In this document: one piece after another, positions 8,192 through 16,592 of the stretch | How the letters are laid out: every line of letters begins with the position of its first letter | How positions within the stretch are numbered: the stretch's first letter is position 1 | Assembly: GCA_029550525.1 (NCBI GenBank) | Contig: JAKPHF010000004.1 | Span: forward strand, 62,001-126,000 | Length of the DNA stretch: 64,000 nt | Origin: Planctomycetota bacterium | Lineage (GTDB): Bacteria; Planctomycetota; Phycisphaerae; UBA1845; PWPN01 | Reading direction: 5' to 3' | Position numbers and translations under genes: made by a program | Notes under the pieces: model-generated | Told to the model about the DNA's origin: nothing | Seen by the model: the letters and a program-made list of their open reading frames with translations, nothing else | The model's database searches: none

Positions 8192-9670
8192 TCAGAGCTC
8201 CTCGAACCGGAATGCGAACACATCGGCGTCTTTGAGCACGAATCGCAGCCGCACCGGCTTGCCCGCCAGCGAGCCAACGTCGGCGCCGTTCTTCCATCCC
8301 ACCGGCCGTTCCAGCTCGTCGCCGAAAATGCGCGGGCACTCGGCCAGCGTGTAACCCGGGATGGGCTTGCCGTCGACGTCCTGGATCTCGACGAGCACGT
8401 GAGCGACGGCCGACGTCGAGACGTTCAAAACCAGCCGATTACCCTTGAAGATCAGCGGCTTGGTGACGACCTCGCCGCCGTCGTAGCCCGCGTTGATGCT
8501 GGCGAAACCATCGAGCCGCACCGTGCCTCGCCGCAGCGAGGGGATGCCGTCGGCGTCCTCCTGCCAATAGATCGACAGCTCCGACGGGCTCGTCTGCAGG
8601 ATGCCCCATGCCGGCGTCTGGTTGATATGGGCGTTACCCCAGTTGTGCGGTTCCAGCCCCGGCCGGATGAACGCTTCCATGAAGCAGCGATGCCAATGCT
8701 GCCCGTCGTGACTGGACATGAACACCGCGTCGGAGAAGCCGTCGGTCTCGCGCGGCACGAAACCGATGACTTTGCACTCGCGGGGATGGACGAACCGCAT
8801 GGGCAACCCGATGTACAGCCGCGGGTTCCGCTCGTACTGGAAGATGCCGTTGGTGTAGAAGTGCTCGGTGGGCACGGGGCCGTAGTCCAGCAGCTCCGAC
8901 TTCGTCCAGTTCACGAAATCCTTGGACGTGCAGCGAGCCACATTCTTCTTGCCGTCCTTGGTCTCCCGCACGTAGCAGACGTATTGCTTCTGCACCACGT
9001 CCCAGAAGGCCGTGTTGTGCGAATCGAACGCCCCGTGTGTGATGATGGGCTCCTTGCGAAGCGGTTTGAAGTGAATGCCGTCGGCCGACACGTATGCGGC
9101 CAGCGTCTTGCGGTCGTCGGTCTCGCCGGGCAGGAGCGTGACGTCGCAGGTCACGGCCTTGTAGCGCTGGTCGGGCCGACACGCGGGATTGCGGTCGATG
9201 AAGGGCGAGAAGTTGTGCGCTTCGTGGAACGCTTTGGCCTCGGCGGTGAAAAAGATGTTGTTGTCTTTGGAGCCCTTGCACTCGATCAGGCCGAGGTTGG
9301 GCCGCGTCCAGTGGATGCCGTCGTCACTGAAGGCGACGCAGGTGTACTCGCGGTCGGTGTTGCCGAAGCCGCGGTAGTACATCCGGTACTGCTCGCCGTC
9401 CTTCAGCATGGTCACATACGCGGAGTTGTTGCCTTCCCAGGGAGCGTCGAAGCGAAACACGACTTCGCGCCGGACGGGGCTGTGCAACTTCAGCCGGGCG
9501 TTCTTCATCTCGTCGATGAGCCAGTCATCCACGAATAGTTGCCAATCCGAGCCGACGTCTCGCGGCCCCTGCGAATCCCGGACGGGCGCCGCCGCGCGAG
9601 TCGCGTTGATTCCGACCGCCAGGCACGCGGAAAACGCCCAGACGATCCCACAAAACTTGCTATAAACCAT
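8192..9670 (-). CDS. secreted five-bladed beta-propeller hydrolase-like protein (GH32/43/68 superfamily texture)
   Basis: A 492-residue secreted protein; signal peptide MVYSKFCGIVWAFSACLAVG. The body has repeated propeller strands, for example QYRMYYRGFG followed by FSDDGIHWTRPNLGL, AYVSADGIHFKPL and CTSKDFVNWTKSELLDYG. The SxDGIHW pattern is typical of glycosidase-like propellers of planctomycetes. The last 130 residues form a separate beta-sandwich (VEIQDVDGKPIPGYTL, LRFVLKDADVFAFRFEEL). ATG at 9670 is preceded by GGAGGAGAAG at a good distance. Probably transcribed with the downstream gene at 6025. Exact substrate and family not determined. Confidence 0.75.
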   Translation of the reverse strand: MVYSKFCGIVWAFSACLAVGINATRAAAPVRDSQGPRDVGSDWQLFVDDWLIDEMKNARLKLHSPVRREVVFRFDAPWEGNNSAYVTMLKDGEQYRMYYRGFGNTDREYTCVAFSDDGIHWTRPNLGLIECKGSKDNNIFFTAEAKAFHEAHNFSPFIDRNPACRPDQRYKAVTCDVTLLPGETDDRKTLAAYVSADGIHFKPLRKEPIITHGAFDSHNTAFWDVVQKQYVCYVRETKDGKKNVARCTSKDFVNWTKSELLDYGPVPTEHFYTNGIFQYERNPRLYIGLPMRFVHPRECKVIGFVPRETDGFSDAVFMSSHDGQHWHRCFMEAFIRPGLEPHNWGNAHINQTPAWGILQTSPSELSIYWQEDADGIPSLRRGTVRLDGFASINAGYDGGEVVTKPLIFKGNRLVLNVSTSAVAHVLVEIQDVDGKPIPGYTLAECPRIFGDELERPVGWKNGADVGSLAGKPVRLRFVLKDADVFAFRFEEL

Positions 9671-9844
9671 CGAGACTTCTCCTCCAGCCCCAAGAAGAGC
9701 CCTCACCGCCGGGCCGCGGCCAGTCTACAAGAACGCCCCAAATCTGTCCACAAAGTCAGATGCTCACCGGCTCCGTCCGGCGGGCACAACCGCACCACGA
9801 ACGCGCTGGTCCGAGGCAGTCTGGCGATCGGACGGTGTAAACTT
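9671..9844. other. gene-free stretch between divergent genes
   Basis: Part of the 403-base gap to the methyltransferase start. I see a plus-strand promoter at its right end but no recognisable RNA gene or repeat. Confidence 0.5.
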
Positions 9845-9873
9845 TTGACACTCCGAACGGCAATACATAGCAT
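9845..9873 (+). promoter_or_regulatory. candidate promoter of the methyltransferase
   Basis: TTGACA (9845-9850), 17-base spacer, TAGCAT (9868-9873). It would give a leader of about 195 bases; CCGAAGC at 9899-9905 and GCTTCGG at 9964-9970 could pair in that leader. Confidence 0.5.
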
Positions 9874-10073
9874 GGAGGGTTCATGGTAACCGTCTGATAC
9901 CGAAGCGGGCCGCTGCTTGAATACGCCGTGTCGTAACGGCCGGTGTGGTTTTGCGCGCAGCTTGCTTCGGACCTACCCGCGCTTTCGATCCCCCGTCCAA
10001 TCCAAACGAGTCACCATACACAAAATCGCACGCCGCCCGAACAGGCTATGCGTGCACCGAGAGAAATACTGCC

Positions 10074-10856
10074 ATGAACGACCACGAACGAAACGACTTT
10101 TTCTACGAGATGTTTCACCCCTCACTGGCTCGGCTGGGGCCGGGAAGCGAGGCCACCACACTCAGGGCGCTGGATTGCATCCGCGCGGCCATGGCCCGGG
10201 ACGAACCTCGCCGCCCCGCGACGCCGCTGCGGATTCTCGATCTCGGCTGCGGGACGGGACCGCAATCACTCGTGCTGGCCCGGCATCTCGATGGCCGAAT
10301 CCTGGCCACCGATCTGCAGTCGGCGAATCTCGAAGCTCTGCGCCGTCGGGCCGAGGCCCAAGGCGTGGCCGAGAAGATCGAAACCCGCGTGCACGACATG
10401 CGGACGCTCGAGTTCCCTGAAAGGTCGTTCGACCTGATCTGGAGCGAGGGCGCGCTGTTCTGTATGGGCTTTCGCGAAGGGCTCGCACGCTGCCGCAACT
10501 GGCTGAGCCCAGGCGGGTTCTTTGCCGTCAGCGAGTTGTGTTACCTCCGGCCTGATGCGCCGCCGGAGTGCCGCCGGTACATCGAGGGCGCGTATCCGGC
10601 CATCACCGACGTCGAAACCAATCTGTCAGCGATGCGGGAATGCGGCTACACGGTCATCGATCACTTCGAGTCCCCGGTAACCGACTGGCTCGATGAGTTC
10701 TACAACCCGCTCGAACGCCGGCTGAACCTGTTGCGGGAACGGCATGCCGGCGACGCCGAGCGAATGGACATGATCCAGGGCATCCAGGCGGAGATCGACA
10801 ACTACCGTCAGTACTCGGCCTATTACGGCTACGAGTTCTTCATCCTGCGGCGATAG
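10074..10856 (+). CDS. class I SAM-dependent methyltransferase
   Basis: A 260-residue cytoplasmic Rossmann-fold methyltransferase. Motif I ILDLGCGTG lies at residues 54-62, the ribose-binding acid is Asp80 in ILATDLQ, and FDLIWSEGALFCMGF and WLSPGGFFAVSE are motifs IV and post-motif segments of the UbiE/Methyltransf_11 type. Substrate unknown. I chose the ATG at 10074 because homology begins there, although only a weak GAGAG precedes it. Likely monocistronic: promoter at 9845 and terminator at 10887. Confidence 0.83.
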   Translation: MNDHERNDFFYEMFHPSLARLGPGSEATTLRALDCIRAAMARDEPRRPATPLRILDLGCGTGPQSLVLARHLDGRILATDLQSANLEALRRRAEAQGVAEKIETRVHDMRTLEFPERSFDLIWSEGALFCMGFREGLARCRNWLSPGGFFAVSELCYLRPDAPPECRRYIEGAYPAITDVETNLSAMRECGYTVIDHFESPVTDWLDEFYNPLERRLNLLRERHAGDAERMDMIQGIQAEIDNYRQYSAYYGYEFFILRR

Positions 10857-10886
10857 GCCGCGAATGCCCGCCCCTCGCATGTAACA

Positions 10887-10923
10887 ACCCCGGCGTGAAC
10901 GCCCTCACGCCGGGGTCGTTTGC
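10887..10923 (+). terminator. terminator after the methyltransferase
   Basis: Perfect 11-bp stem (10888-10898 with 10905-10915), 6-base loop, then TCGTTTGC. The T-run is short, so it may be only moderately efficient. Confidence 0.6.
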
Positions 10924-10967
10924 TGAACGCGCGAACGCATCTGCTCGCATGAAAAGGCGCGAACCAC

Positions 10968-11032
10968 AGAGGTCGCAGAGGAGCACAGAGGCGAGCATCT
11001 CAGCTTTTCCTCTGTGACCCCTGTGGTTCATC
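10968..11032. repeat. facing inverted repeat arrays (CACAGAGG type)
   Basis: Left array CCACAGAGG, TCGCAGAGG, AGCACAGAGG; right part CCTCTGTGACCCCTGTGG is its complement. Period about 9. The arrangement resembles the facing heptamer arrays elsewhere in the window. Confidence 0.55.
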
Positions 11033-11114
11033 AGGTCGAAGGAGCGTATCACCTCGCCTGTCAGGGCCGACGACATCAGATCCGTCCTCCCGAGGCCTTG
11101 TGGCGGCGGGCGGA

Positions 11115-12092
11115 TCAGGCGCGACTTGACCAGTCGCGGTGCATGCAGTCGAGGCGGGCACGGTCGAGCGGGCCGGCCAGGACGGCGACACGATAGCTGA
11201 GGGCCAGCGTCTGGCCCTTCGGCAGGCGCCACGGTTCCTTCTCGTCGATCCAGAAGAACGGCGTGGGCGAGGCGAAGCCGTAGTCGCGGGTGAACCATTG
11301 GCACGGATACCAGGGATTCTGCGGATCATCCATGAGCACGATGGACTCGGTCTGGCCGAAGCGGACGCCCTCGAATCCACACCAGGAGGCGGGCTGGCCG
11401 AAGGTCGCTTTCTCGCCGGACTGGCCCGCGGAGTTGAGCAGCCGACCGCCGCCCAGCGGCGCCAGTCCCCGCGCCGCGCGAACGGCAAAGAGCGAATGGT
11501 TGGTCTTGGTAATCTGGATATCCGTCCGGGCCGTCAGCGCGATCCGGCAATCCAGGATGCGCGTCGATGCGTCGGGGGCGGTGATGCGATAGGTACGGCG
11601 ATCCTCGATGATGGGCTCGTCATCGCCCCGCCGCCAGTCGCACACGTCGGCGAGCAAGACCGCGCGTTCGTCGGCCGATTCGATCCTGGGGCCGCGCGAG
11701 ACGATCTGCCCGCGGCTCAGTGCGTCCTGCCAATAGTTGCCCCCGTTGACGTGATCGCAGCCGAAGAACAGCGACCGATGATGCGGCCAGGGCACCGACG
11801 ATTCTTCCGTCACGCTCATCCCAGTGGCCGGCCCGGTCAGCGGATAGAAGTACGGATACTTCTGGTCCGCCCCGGCGCGGTAGCAACAGAAGACGGCGTC
11901 GTCGATTCGGACCCAAATATTGCGATCGCATTGATAGGCGGACAGTACGCCGCCCGGACGGTTCGAAGCTGGAATGTCCGCAGGGGGCGGCGTCTGCCCG
12001 GCCGCGTTGCCGACGGACCGCAAAGCTATCACCCCCACTGCCGCCGTCCCGCCTGCCTTGAGCGCATCCCGCCTGGAGAGCTTGGCGTCCAT
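11115..12092 (-). CDS. Tat-exported DUF6807 (PmoA-annotated) family protein
   Basis: A 325-residue protein with a twin-arginine signal (SRRDALKAGGTAAVGVIAL at residues 6-24). The mature part matches my recollection of the DUF6807 family common in planctomycetes: PYFYPLTGPATGMSVTEES near 85-105, PWPHHRSLFFGCDHVNG with two histidines, and WCGFEGVRFGQTESIVLMDD. These proteins are often labelled methane oxygenase PmoA, but that name does not reflect demonstrated activity. ATG at 12092 has GGAG 8 bases upstream. Function unknown; a role in periplasmic carbohydrate handling is guessed from family neighbourhoods. Confidence 0.8.
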   Translation of the reverse strand: MDAKLSRRDALKAGGTAAVGVIALRSVGNAAGQTPPPADIPASNRPGGVLSAYQCDRNIWVRIDDAVFCCYRAGADQKYPYFYPLTGPATGMSVTEESSVPWPHHRSLFFGCDHVNGGNYWQDALSRGQIVSRGPRIESADERAVLLADVCDWRRGDDEPIIEDRRTYRITAPDASTRILDCRIALTARTDIQITKTNHSLFAVRAARGLAPLGGGRLLNSAGQSGEKATFGQPASWCGFEGVRFGQTESIVLMDDPQNPWYPCQWFTRDYGFASPTPFFWIDEKEPWRLPKGQTLALSYRVAVLAGPLDRARLDCMHRDWSSRA

Positions 12093-12135
12093 CCTGCTCG
12101 CTCCGCTGATGGAGTGTGGTCGGCACGCCGGCGGG

Positions 12136-12768
12136 CTACTCTTCCTCAGCCGGCACGACCGACAGATCGATGATGACTCGCTCGGAGTTCTCGGGATCGA
12201 GCCGCAGCGTGTACACCAGGAGCGAGTCACAGCTGTAGTCCACGCCCAGCAGCGACACGACCGGATCGGCCCGGACGGCATATTTCTCGACCGCGTTGGC
12301 GTCGGGATCATCCAACGGAGCAGCGGTGAAGTAGATGCCCGTCCGCAAAGCGGCTTCGATCACCGGCGCGTTGTTGAACGGCTGGAGGTCCGCGGCCTGA
12401 ATGCGATTGATCAACGTCTGGCCGCCCAGGCTGAAGACGCGGCCGCAATTGACCGCGAAGCTCCGCCGCGGCGTAACGGTGTCGGGATCGAGACCCCGGT
12501 TGAAGGGCGTCGGGTCCTGGTCGGGATCGACGGCAAACTGACCGTAGATCGGCTCGGAGGTCTGATCCTGCGGATCGTACGACCCGAACGTGAAGATGGC
12601 TCGATACGGAGTCTGGTTGTCGAAAACCACTTCGATCGTGCCGCGTCCGCCGGCCGCGCCGCTGCCCAAGGGGTAAATGGAGTTGATCCAGATATCCTGG
12701 CACGAGGGCAACGCGACCAGCAAGAGCAGCCCGACCAGTGTCCGTCCCCAACGCTTGGCTTGTTTCAT
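12136..12768 (-). CDS. lipoprotein of unknown function
   Basis: A 210-residue exported lipoprotein; the signal MKQAKRWGRTLVGLLLLVALPSC ends in a lipobox with Cys23. The rest is predicted beta-rich: TIEVVFDNQTPYRAIFTFGSYD, then Asp-rich loops and VVSLLGVDYSCDSLLVYTLRL. I recognise no family. It is 43 bases upstream of the DUF6807 gene on the same strand, so the two may share a transcript. Confidence 0.7.
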   Translation of the reverse strand: MKQAKRWGRTLVGLLLLVALPSCQDIWINSIYPLGSGAAGGRGTIEVVFDNQTPYRAIFTFGSYDPQDQTSEPIYGQFAVDPDQDPTPFNRGLDPDTVTPRRSFAVNCGRVFSLGGQTLINRIQAADLQPFNNAPVIEAALRTGIYFTAAPLDDPDANAVEKYAVRADPVVSLLGVDYSCDSLLVYTLRLDPENSERVIIDLSVVPAEEE

Positions 12769-13068
12769 CGTGTCACTCCGCCATCCGGGATTTCCGGTCC
12801 ATTACACACCCGGGCGTGCCAAAACGCAACGGCCGAAACGTCACCGCCGGCTCGAGGCGAGCCGGCCGACAAAACCTTGCGCCGGTCCGCCCGGCGCGAC
12901 GCGTTTCGCAATGGCGCGTTTTTATATATCGGCGCCGCTCGCCGGTTTTCGCAAATATGGGCTTGGGGGGCGAGCATCTTGCCCACCTCGGCGGTGGTAG
13001 GGACGCTCGGCGAGGAACCAGGCGCAAAGGGCGCGGTATCGTTCAAGTGGAGAGAAAAGCTATCGGTC
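12769..13068. other. gene-free stretch between lipoprotein and protease genes
   Basis: Holds an AT-rich spot on the minus strand (GATATATAAAA near 12930) with TTGCGA about 20 bases upstream, a weak promoter candidate for the lipoprotein. At 12969-12987 it carries a degenerate copy of the GGCGGGCAAGATGCCCGCC palindrome. Confidence 0.4.
12969..12987 (-). repeat. degenerate copy of the 19-base palindrome family
   Basis: On the minus strand this reads as the GGCGGGCAAGATGCCCGCC palindrome with two substitutions. Better copies at 37218, 44699 and 59175. Confidence 0.45.
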
Positions 13069-14295
13069 CTACGGCTCCAGCGAGCAGTGGCTGCCCAGCC
13101 AGGCGCGGGGAATGTCGAAGTCGTCGGGGCCGTCGACGCCGAGGTGCCGATGAGTCGAGCTTTCCTTGGAAGGCGGCGCGGCCAGCGTGCCCCCCACCGT
13201 CCAGCTCAGCATGGCCGGCGAGTCCTGATAACCCATGGGACAGACGGAAGCGTGCAATCGCGCGTGCTTGAACCACTGATCGCTCATGAGGCGTCGCGCC
13301 GTCGCGGTCACGTCCATGATGTCGTCGGGATCGTGCGTGTGCCGCAGCCCCAGCAAGTGTCCGATTTCGTGCGTGGTCACGTTGGCCAGAGCCTGGGCGA
13401 TTTCCTGGTCGTCGGGCTCGAAGGCGGAGAACAAGTGAAACGTCTCGGTGTAAACAATGGCTGCTTCGGAGACATTGTCGTTGAACGGGTCCACGCCGTC
13501 GGCCACGCCGAGCAAGTCGGGGTTGGCCGTGCCGAAGTAGACGATGGAGTGCGGGCCGGGCGGAACCGCGGGATCGGAAGCCAGGTAGATCTGAACGTCG
13601 ATGCCTTCGTAGTCGGCCCGGACTTTCTCCAGCACGGACCGGACGATGACGTTTGTTCGTCCCGCGTAGCGAGAATCGATGGAAGCCGCATCAAATGGCG
13701 GAATGACTGAGAAGTGTCGGCCAGCCACCGTCACGCTCTCTGCCCCATCGAAGCTGAGTAGAACCAGTTGGGGACGCCGGGTCCGTCCATGATTGTTGCG
13801 GGTGAGATCCACCGTGGCGGCATAGGCGTTGGGCACACCCGCCTGCGGAATGGAAGCCACGAGGAAAAGGTGTTCGACCGGCTCGGGCACGAACAACGTC
13901 AAGGCTCGCGGCTGGTGCGAATTTTTGGCGCATGTTCGAGCCAGCAGCCGCTGGTACGGGTCGAACACGCACAGGCAGGTTTCGCCCTCGACGGGCGTTT
14001 CAATGGCCGCTTGCAGATAGTTGTTGTCGCCGAGCGGCCCCAGGGTGAACACGTCGTAGTCGTCGGGCGAATCGACCCGGCCTTCGATGCGAACGGACCG
14101 CGAAGCCGTCACGGCCATGCCGGCGGCAAAATCATCGTTGGGTTCCTGTTCCTCAAGTGCGCCGTCGTCGAGAGCCATCAGTTCGCCCGGCCTGGCCGTT
14201 TCCTCATTCCCGGTGGAGTCCACCGGAACACAACCACACCATGTCCAACCGATTGAAATCGCGACCGCGACACCCCTTCTACCTTTCAATTGCAT
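13069..14295 (-). CDS. matrixin-like zinc metalloprotease lipoprotein
   Basis: A 408-residue exported protein. The N-terminus MQLKGRRGVAVAISIGWTWCGC has a lipoprotein-like signal. Residues 55-165 resemble a pre-peptidase C-terminal-type beta domain (EQEPNDDFAAGM, DYDVFTL). The catalytic signature HEIGHLLGLRHTHD is near 308-321, giving the three His ligands and Glu of HExxHxxGxxH, and DDIMDVTA follows with the Met-turn. This is a metzincin of the matrixin type. The short C-terminal region after residue 340 is unassigned. Secreted proteolysis or processing is likely; substrate unknown. Confidence 0.8.
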   Translation of the reverse strand: MQLKGRRGVAVAISIGWTWCGCVPVDSTGNEETARPGELMALDDGALEEQEPNDDFAAGMAVTASRSVRIEGRVDSPDDYDVFTLGPLGDNNYLQAAIETPVEGETCLCVFDPYQRLLARTCAKNSHQPRALTLFVPEPVEHLFLVASIPQAGVPNAYAATVDLTRNNHGRTRRPQLVLLSFDGAESVTVAGRHFSVIPPFDAASIDSRYAGRTNVIVRSVLEKVRADYEGIDVQIYLASDPAVPPGPHSIVYFGTANPDLLGVADGVDPFNDNVSEAAIVYTETFHLFSAFEPDDQEIAQALANVTTHEIGHLLGLRHTHDPDDIMDVTATARRLMSDQWFKHARLHASVCPMGYQDSPAMLSWTVGGTLAAPPSKESSTHRHLGVDGPDDFDIPRAWLGSHCSLEP

Positions 14296-14718
14296 GTGGG
14301 AACCCCGGCCCGCACGAAGGTCGCGTTGCGCCGGTGCAGGCCGGTGAACTTATAGATTGCAGCGCCACCGGTGTGGCTCAGTGTGATACCCGCCCGGGTT
14401 GGTCACTACTCGCGAGAATTCCCGAGGTGAATTGCGTGGCGGATGCGGCCGGCTGGCGTACCCGTTTGCAGCGCCCGCGTAAGATCAAAAGCTGCACCTT
14501 CTTAAGCGCGCGGATCGATCGGGCCGCCGGTCGCAACGCCGTGATCGCCCGCGGGTTGGTTCCCTAGGTCGTCCATGGTCGTGCTTCCTAACCCGCCGTC
14601 CAGACCTGGCGTTCAAAGGCCTGCCGATCGACAAATGCACGCGAACCCGAGCGTGAGGCGGGCGGGAGGCCCGACGAGGCGAACGCGAAAGGCGGTGACC
14701 TGAATCGGGCCGGCCGGC
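14296..14718. other. gene-free stretch
   Basis: No convincing gene. Short open frames here lack ribosome-binding sites or recognisable composition. Its right end leads into dispersed repeat copy B. Confidence 0.45.
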
Positions 14719-14804
14719 AAGAAGCACACTGCATGTGAGGGAGATCCGAAAGGAGAGCACACTGCGTTGGATAGGAGACGGCCGAGGCAAGCCCCGCCGC
14801 TCGC
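14719..14804 (+). repeat. dispersed GC-rich repeat, copy B
   Basis: Contains GAAGCACACTGCATG, a second partly duplicated GAGCACACTGCGTTGGAT, then GGAGACGGC and CAAGCCCCGCCGCTCGC as in copies A and C. It lies just past the stop of the sugar transferase gene. Confidence 0.6.
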
Positions 14805-14822
14805 GGGGATTGCATGCGAGGG

Positions 14823-16568
14823 TCAGGTTGCGGGGTGGCCGAGAGGGCGGCGGCCATAGCCGTCGAGGCCGCCGATCATCCAGGACAGCGGCACGTGGCG
14901 GTGACCGCCCAGCGTGAGCAGCGTGGCAAAGAGAATCTTGATGTCGAGCCAGAGCGAGAAGTGCCGCACATAAGCCATGTCGTAGTAGATCCACTCGTGG
15001 AAGTCGCCCTGCGAGCGGTCGGGGGCGCGGCAAATTTGCCAAAGGCCGGTGATCCCGGGTCGCACGGACAAACGGGCCTGCCGCCACGCCACGCAAATCT
15101 GGTTTTCACGGAACGGTGACGGACGCGGGCCGACCAGACTCATGTGTCCGACGAGCACGTTGAACAGCTGCGGCAGTTCATCCAGGTTACTCGCTCGCAG
15201 CCACCGGCCTACCCGCGTCACGCGCGGATCGTTGGCGAGCTTGAACTGCGGACCGTCCACCTGGTTCTTGTCGAACAAATCGCGCTGACGGCGATCGGCG
15301 TCGGGCACCATGGTGCGAAACTTGAGGCATTTGAACTCCTTGCCGCCCCGCCGCTCGCGGATGTGCCCGAAGAGCACCGGGCCGGGTGAGTCGAGCCACA
15401 CGAGCAAAGCGATCAGCAGGAGCAAAGGCGACAAAACGATGAGCGCCGAAGCCGAGACCAACACATCGAAGGCCCGCTTGGCCACCCGCTCGATCCGGCG
15501 GGCATCGTGGACCGGTGGTGCGGTGAGTTCCAGCGGCACGAAACTCGAGTCCGTCGGCGCCGCGACGTCATCGTGAACCGGACTATCCGGCGACGGCTCC
15601 GTCGAGACGCCGCGGGCGTCAATCACCTGATGCCGAACAATTGCCCCTCTCGGAACCGTCGTCCCCGGCAGCACCACCGCCTGGGCGATCACCGCCTCGT
15701 CCTCGATCTGCACGCCCGGGCCGATGATGGTCGGTCCCACGATGGTGACGTTATCGCCGATGACGACGTTCTCCCGGACGAGCACATGCGACACCAGACG
15801 AGCGGTGCGGGGAATCGTGCAGCCGCCGGCCACACGAACGCCTCCTGGCGAGGAACGGTAACCACTCGGTACGGGCCCGCGGCTCGCCCGCACGAGAACC
15901 TGCTCGCTGAACGCCAGGTAGCAGTCGATCTGCTGGAGATTAAGGATTCGGCAGGACACTGGCTTGTCGCGGGTGAGGACACCGCGAACGGTCAGTTGAT
16001 GCCGCAACTCGCCGATGGAGTCGAACCGCACGCCCCAAAGCGCCCTTACCGGTACGACCGAGTACGCGATGGAATGGCCGGCGACTTCCGGCCAGTTTGC
16101 GGTGGCATAGAGCCGCTGCACGCGCCGAATCTGTCCGGCATGATCGGATTCGATGCGTTCGACGGCCCGATCCAGGCGGTTCCCGACGGCGATGGCATGC
16201 GTAGCGCCGTGGTACTCGCGTCCGGCGTCTCGCATCTCACGCGGATGGGGCCAGGGGGCCGGCCAGCTCCTCGTGTCCAGGACGACGAAGAGGTCGGAGC
16301 TGTCCAGATCCTCGATGACACGGTCCAGTTGCTCGCCGGTGACGCAGCGGACCGCCGGCCCCGCCTTGCCGAGTGACATGGGCACGGATGGTGCCGTGTC
16401 GGTCGTCCTCAGCCACACGACCATTCTCGGCTGCAGTTCCGCAAGCCAGGCAACGGCCTGTTCGAAGACCGAGGCCGCACCCGCCGGAAGCGCCAGCACC
16501 GACCAGTGCTGACCGTCGTCACCCACGACAGGTGCCGTGCTGTCGATGATGAGGGGAACGTAGCCCAT
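14823..16568 (-). CDS. left-handed beta-helix / undecaprenyl-phosphate sugar transferase fusion
   Basis: A 581-residue fusion. Residues 1-230 resemble no family I can name. Residues about 240-305 are hexapeptide repeats ([34 protein letters not shown]), a left-handed beta-helix. The C-terminal 220 residues are a bacterial sugar transferase (ExoY/WcaJ): one hydrophobic segment near 368-390, then [24 protein letters not shown] and [10 protein letters not shown], all intact. This enzyme would move sugar 1-phosphate from an NDP-sugar to the lipid carrier at the inner membrane, starting exopolysaccharide repeat synthesis. It lies 24 bases downstream of the nucleotidyltransferase-type gene, so the two are probably co-transcribed and form one initiation module. 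Confidence 0.86.
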   Translation of the reverse strand: MGYVPLIIDSTAPVVGDDGQHWSVLALPAGAASVFEQAVAWLAELQPRMVVWLRTTDTAPSVPMSLGKAGPAVRCVTGEQLDRVIEDLDSSDLFVVLDTRSWPAPWPHPREMRDAGREYHGATHAIAVGNRLDRAVERIESDHAGQIRRVQRLYATANWPEVAGHSIAYSVVPVRALWGVRFDSIGELRHQLTVRGVLTRDKPVSCRILNLQQIDCYLAFSEQVLVRASRGPVPSGYRSSPGGVRVAGGCTIPRTARLVSHVLVRENVVIGDNVTIVGPTIIGPGVQIEDEAVIAQAVVLPGTTVPRGAIVRHQVIDARGVSTEPSPDSPVHDDVAAPTDSSFVPLELTAPPVHDARRIERVAKRAFDVLVSASALIVLSPLLLLIALLVWLDSPGPVLFGHIRERRGGKEFKCLKFRTMVPDADRRQRDLFDKNQVDGPQFKLANDPRVTRVGRWLRASNLDELPQLFNVLVGHMSLVGPRPSPFRENQICVAWRQARLSVRPGITGLWQICRAPDRSQGDFHEWIYYDMAYVRHFSLWLDIKILFATLLTLGGHRHVPLSWMIGGLDGYGRRPLGHPAT

Positions 16569-16592
16569 GGACGATCAGAAAAGCAGTTGTAC

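Noticed and set aside
8018..9538. A 506-codon plus-strand open frame
   Set aside because: Antisense shadow of the secreted hydrolase gene; it crosses the gap and heptamer array without any real start signal.
14485..15096. A 203-codon minus-strand open frame over the sugar transferase end
   Set aside because: Frame shadow of the sugar transferase gene with Arg/Pro-rich composition.
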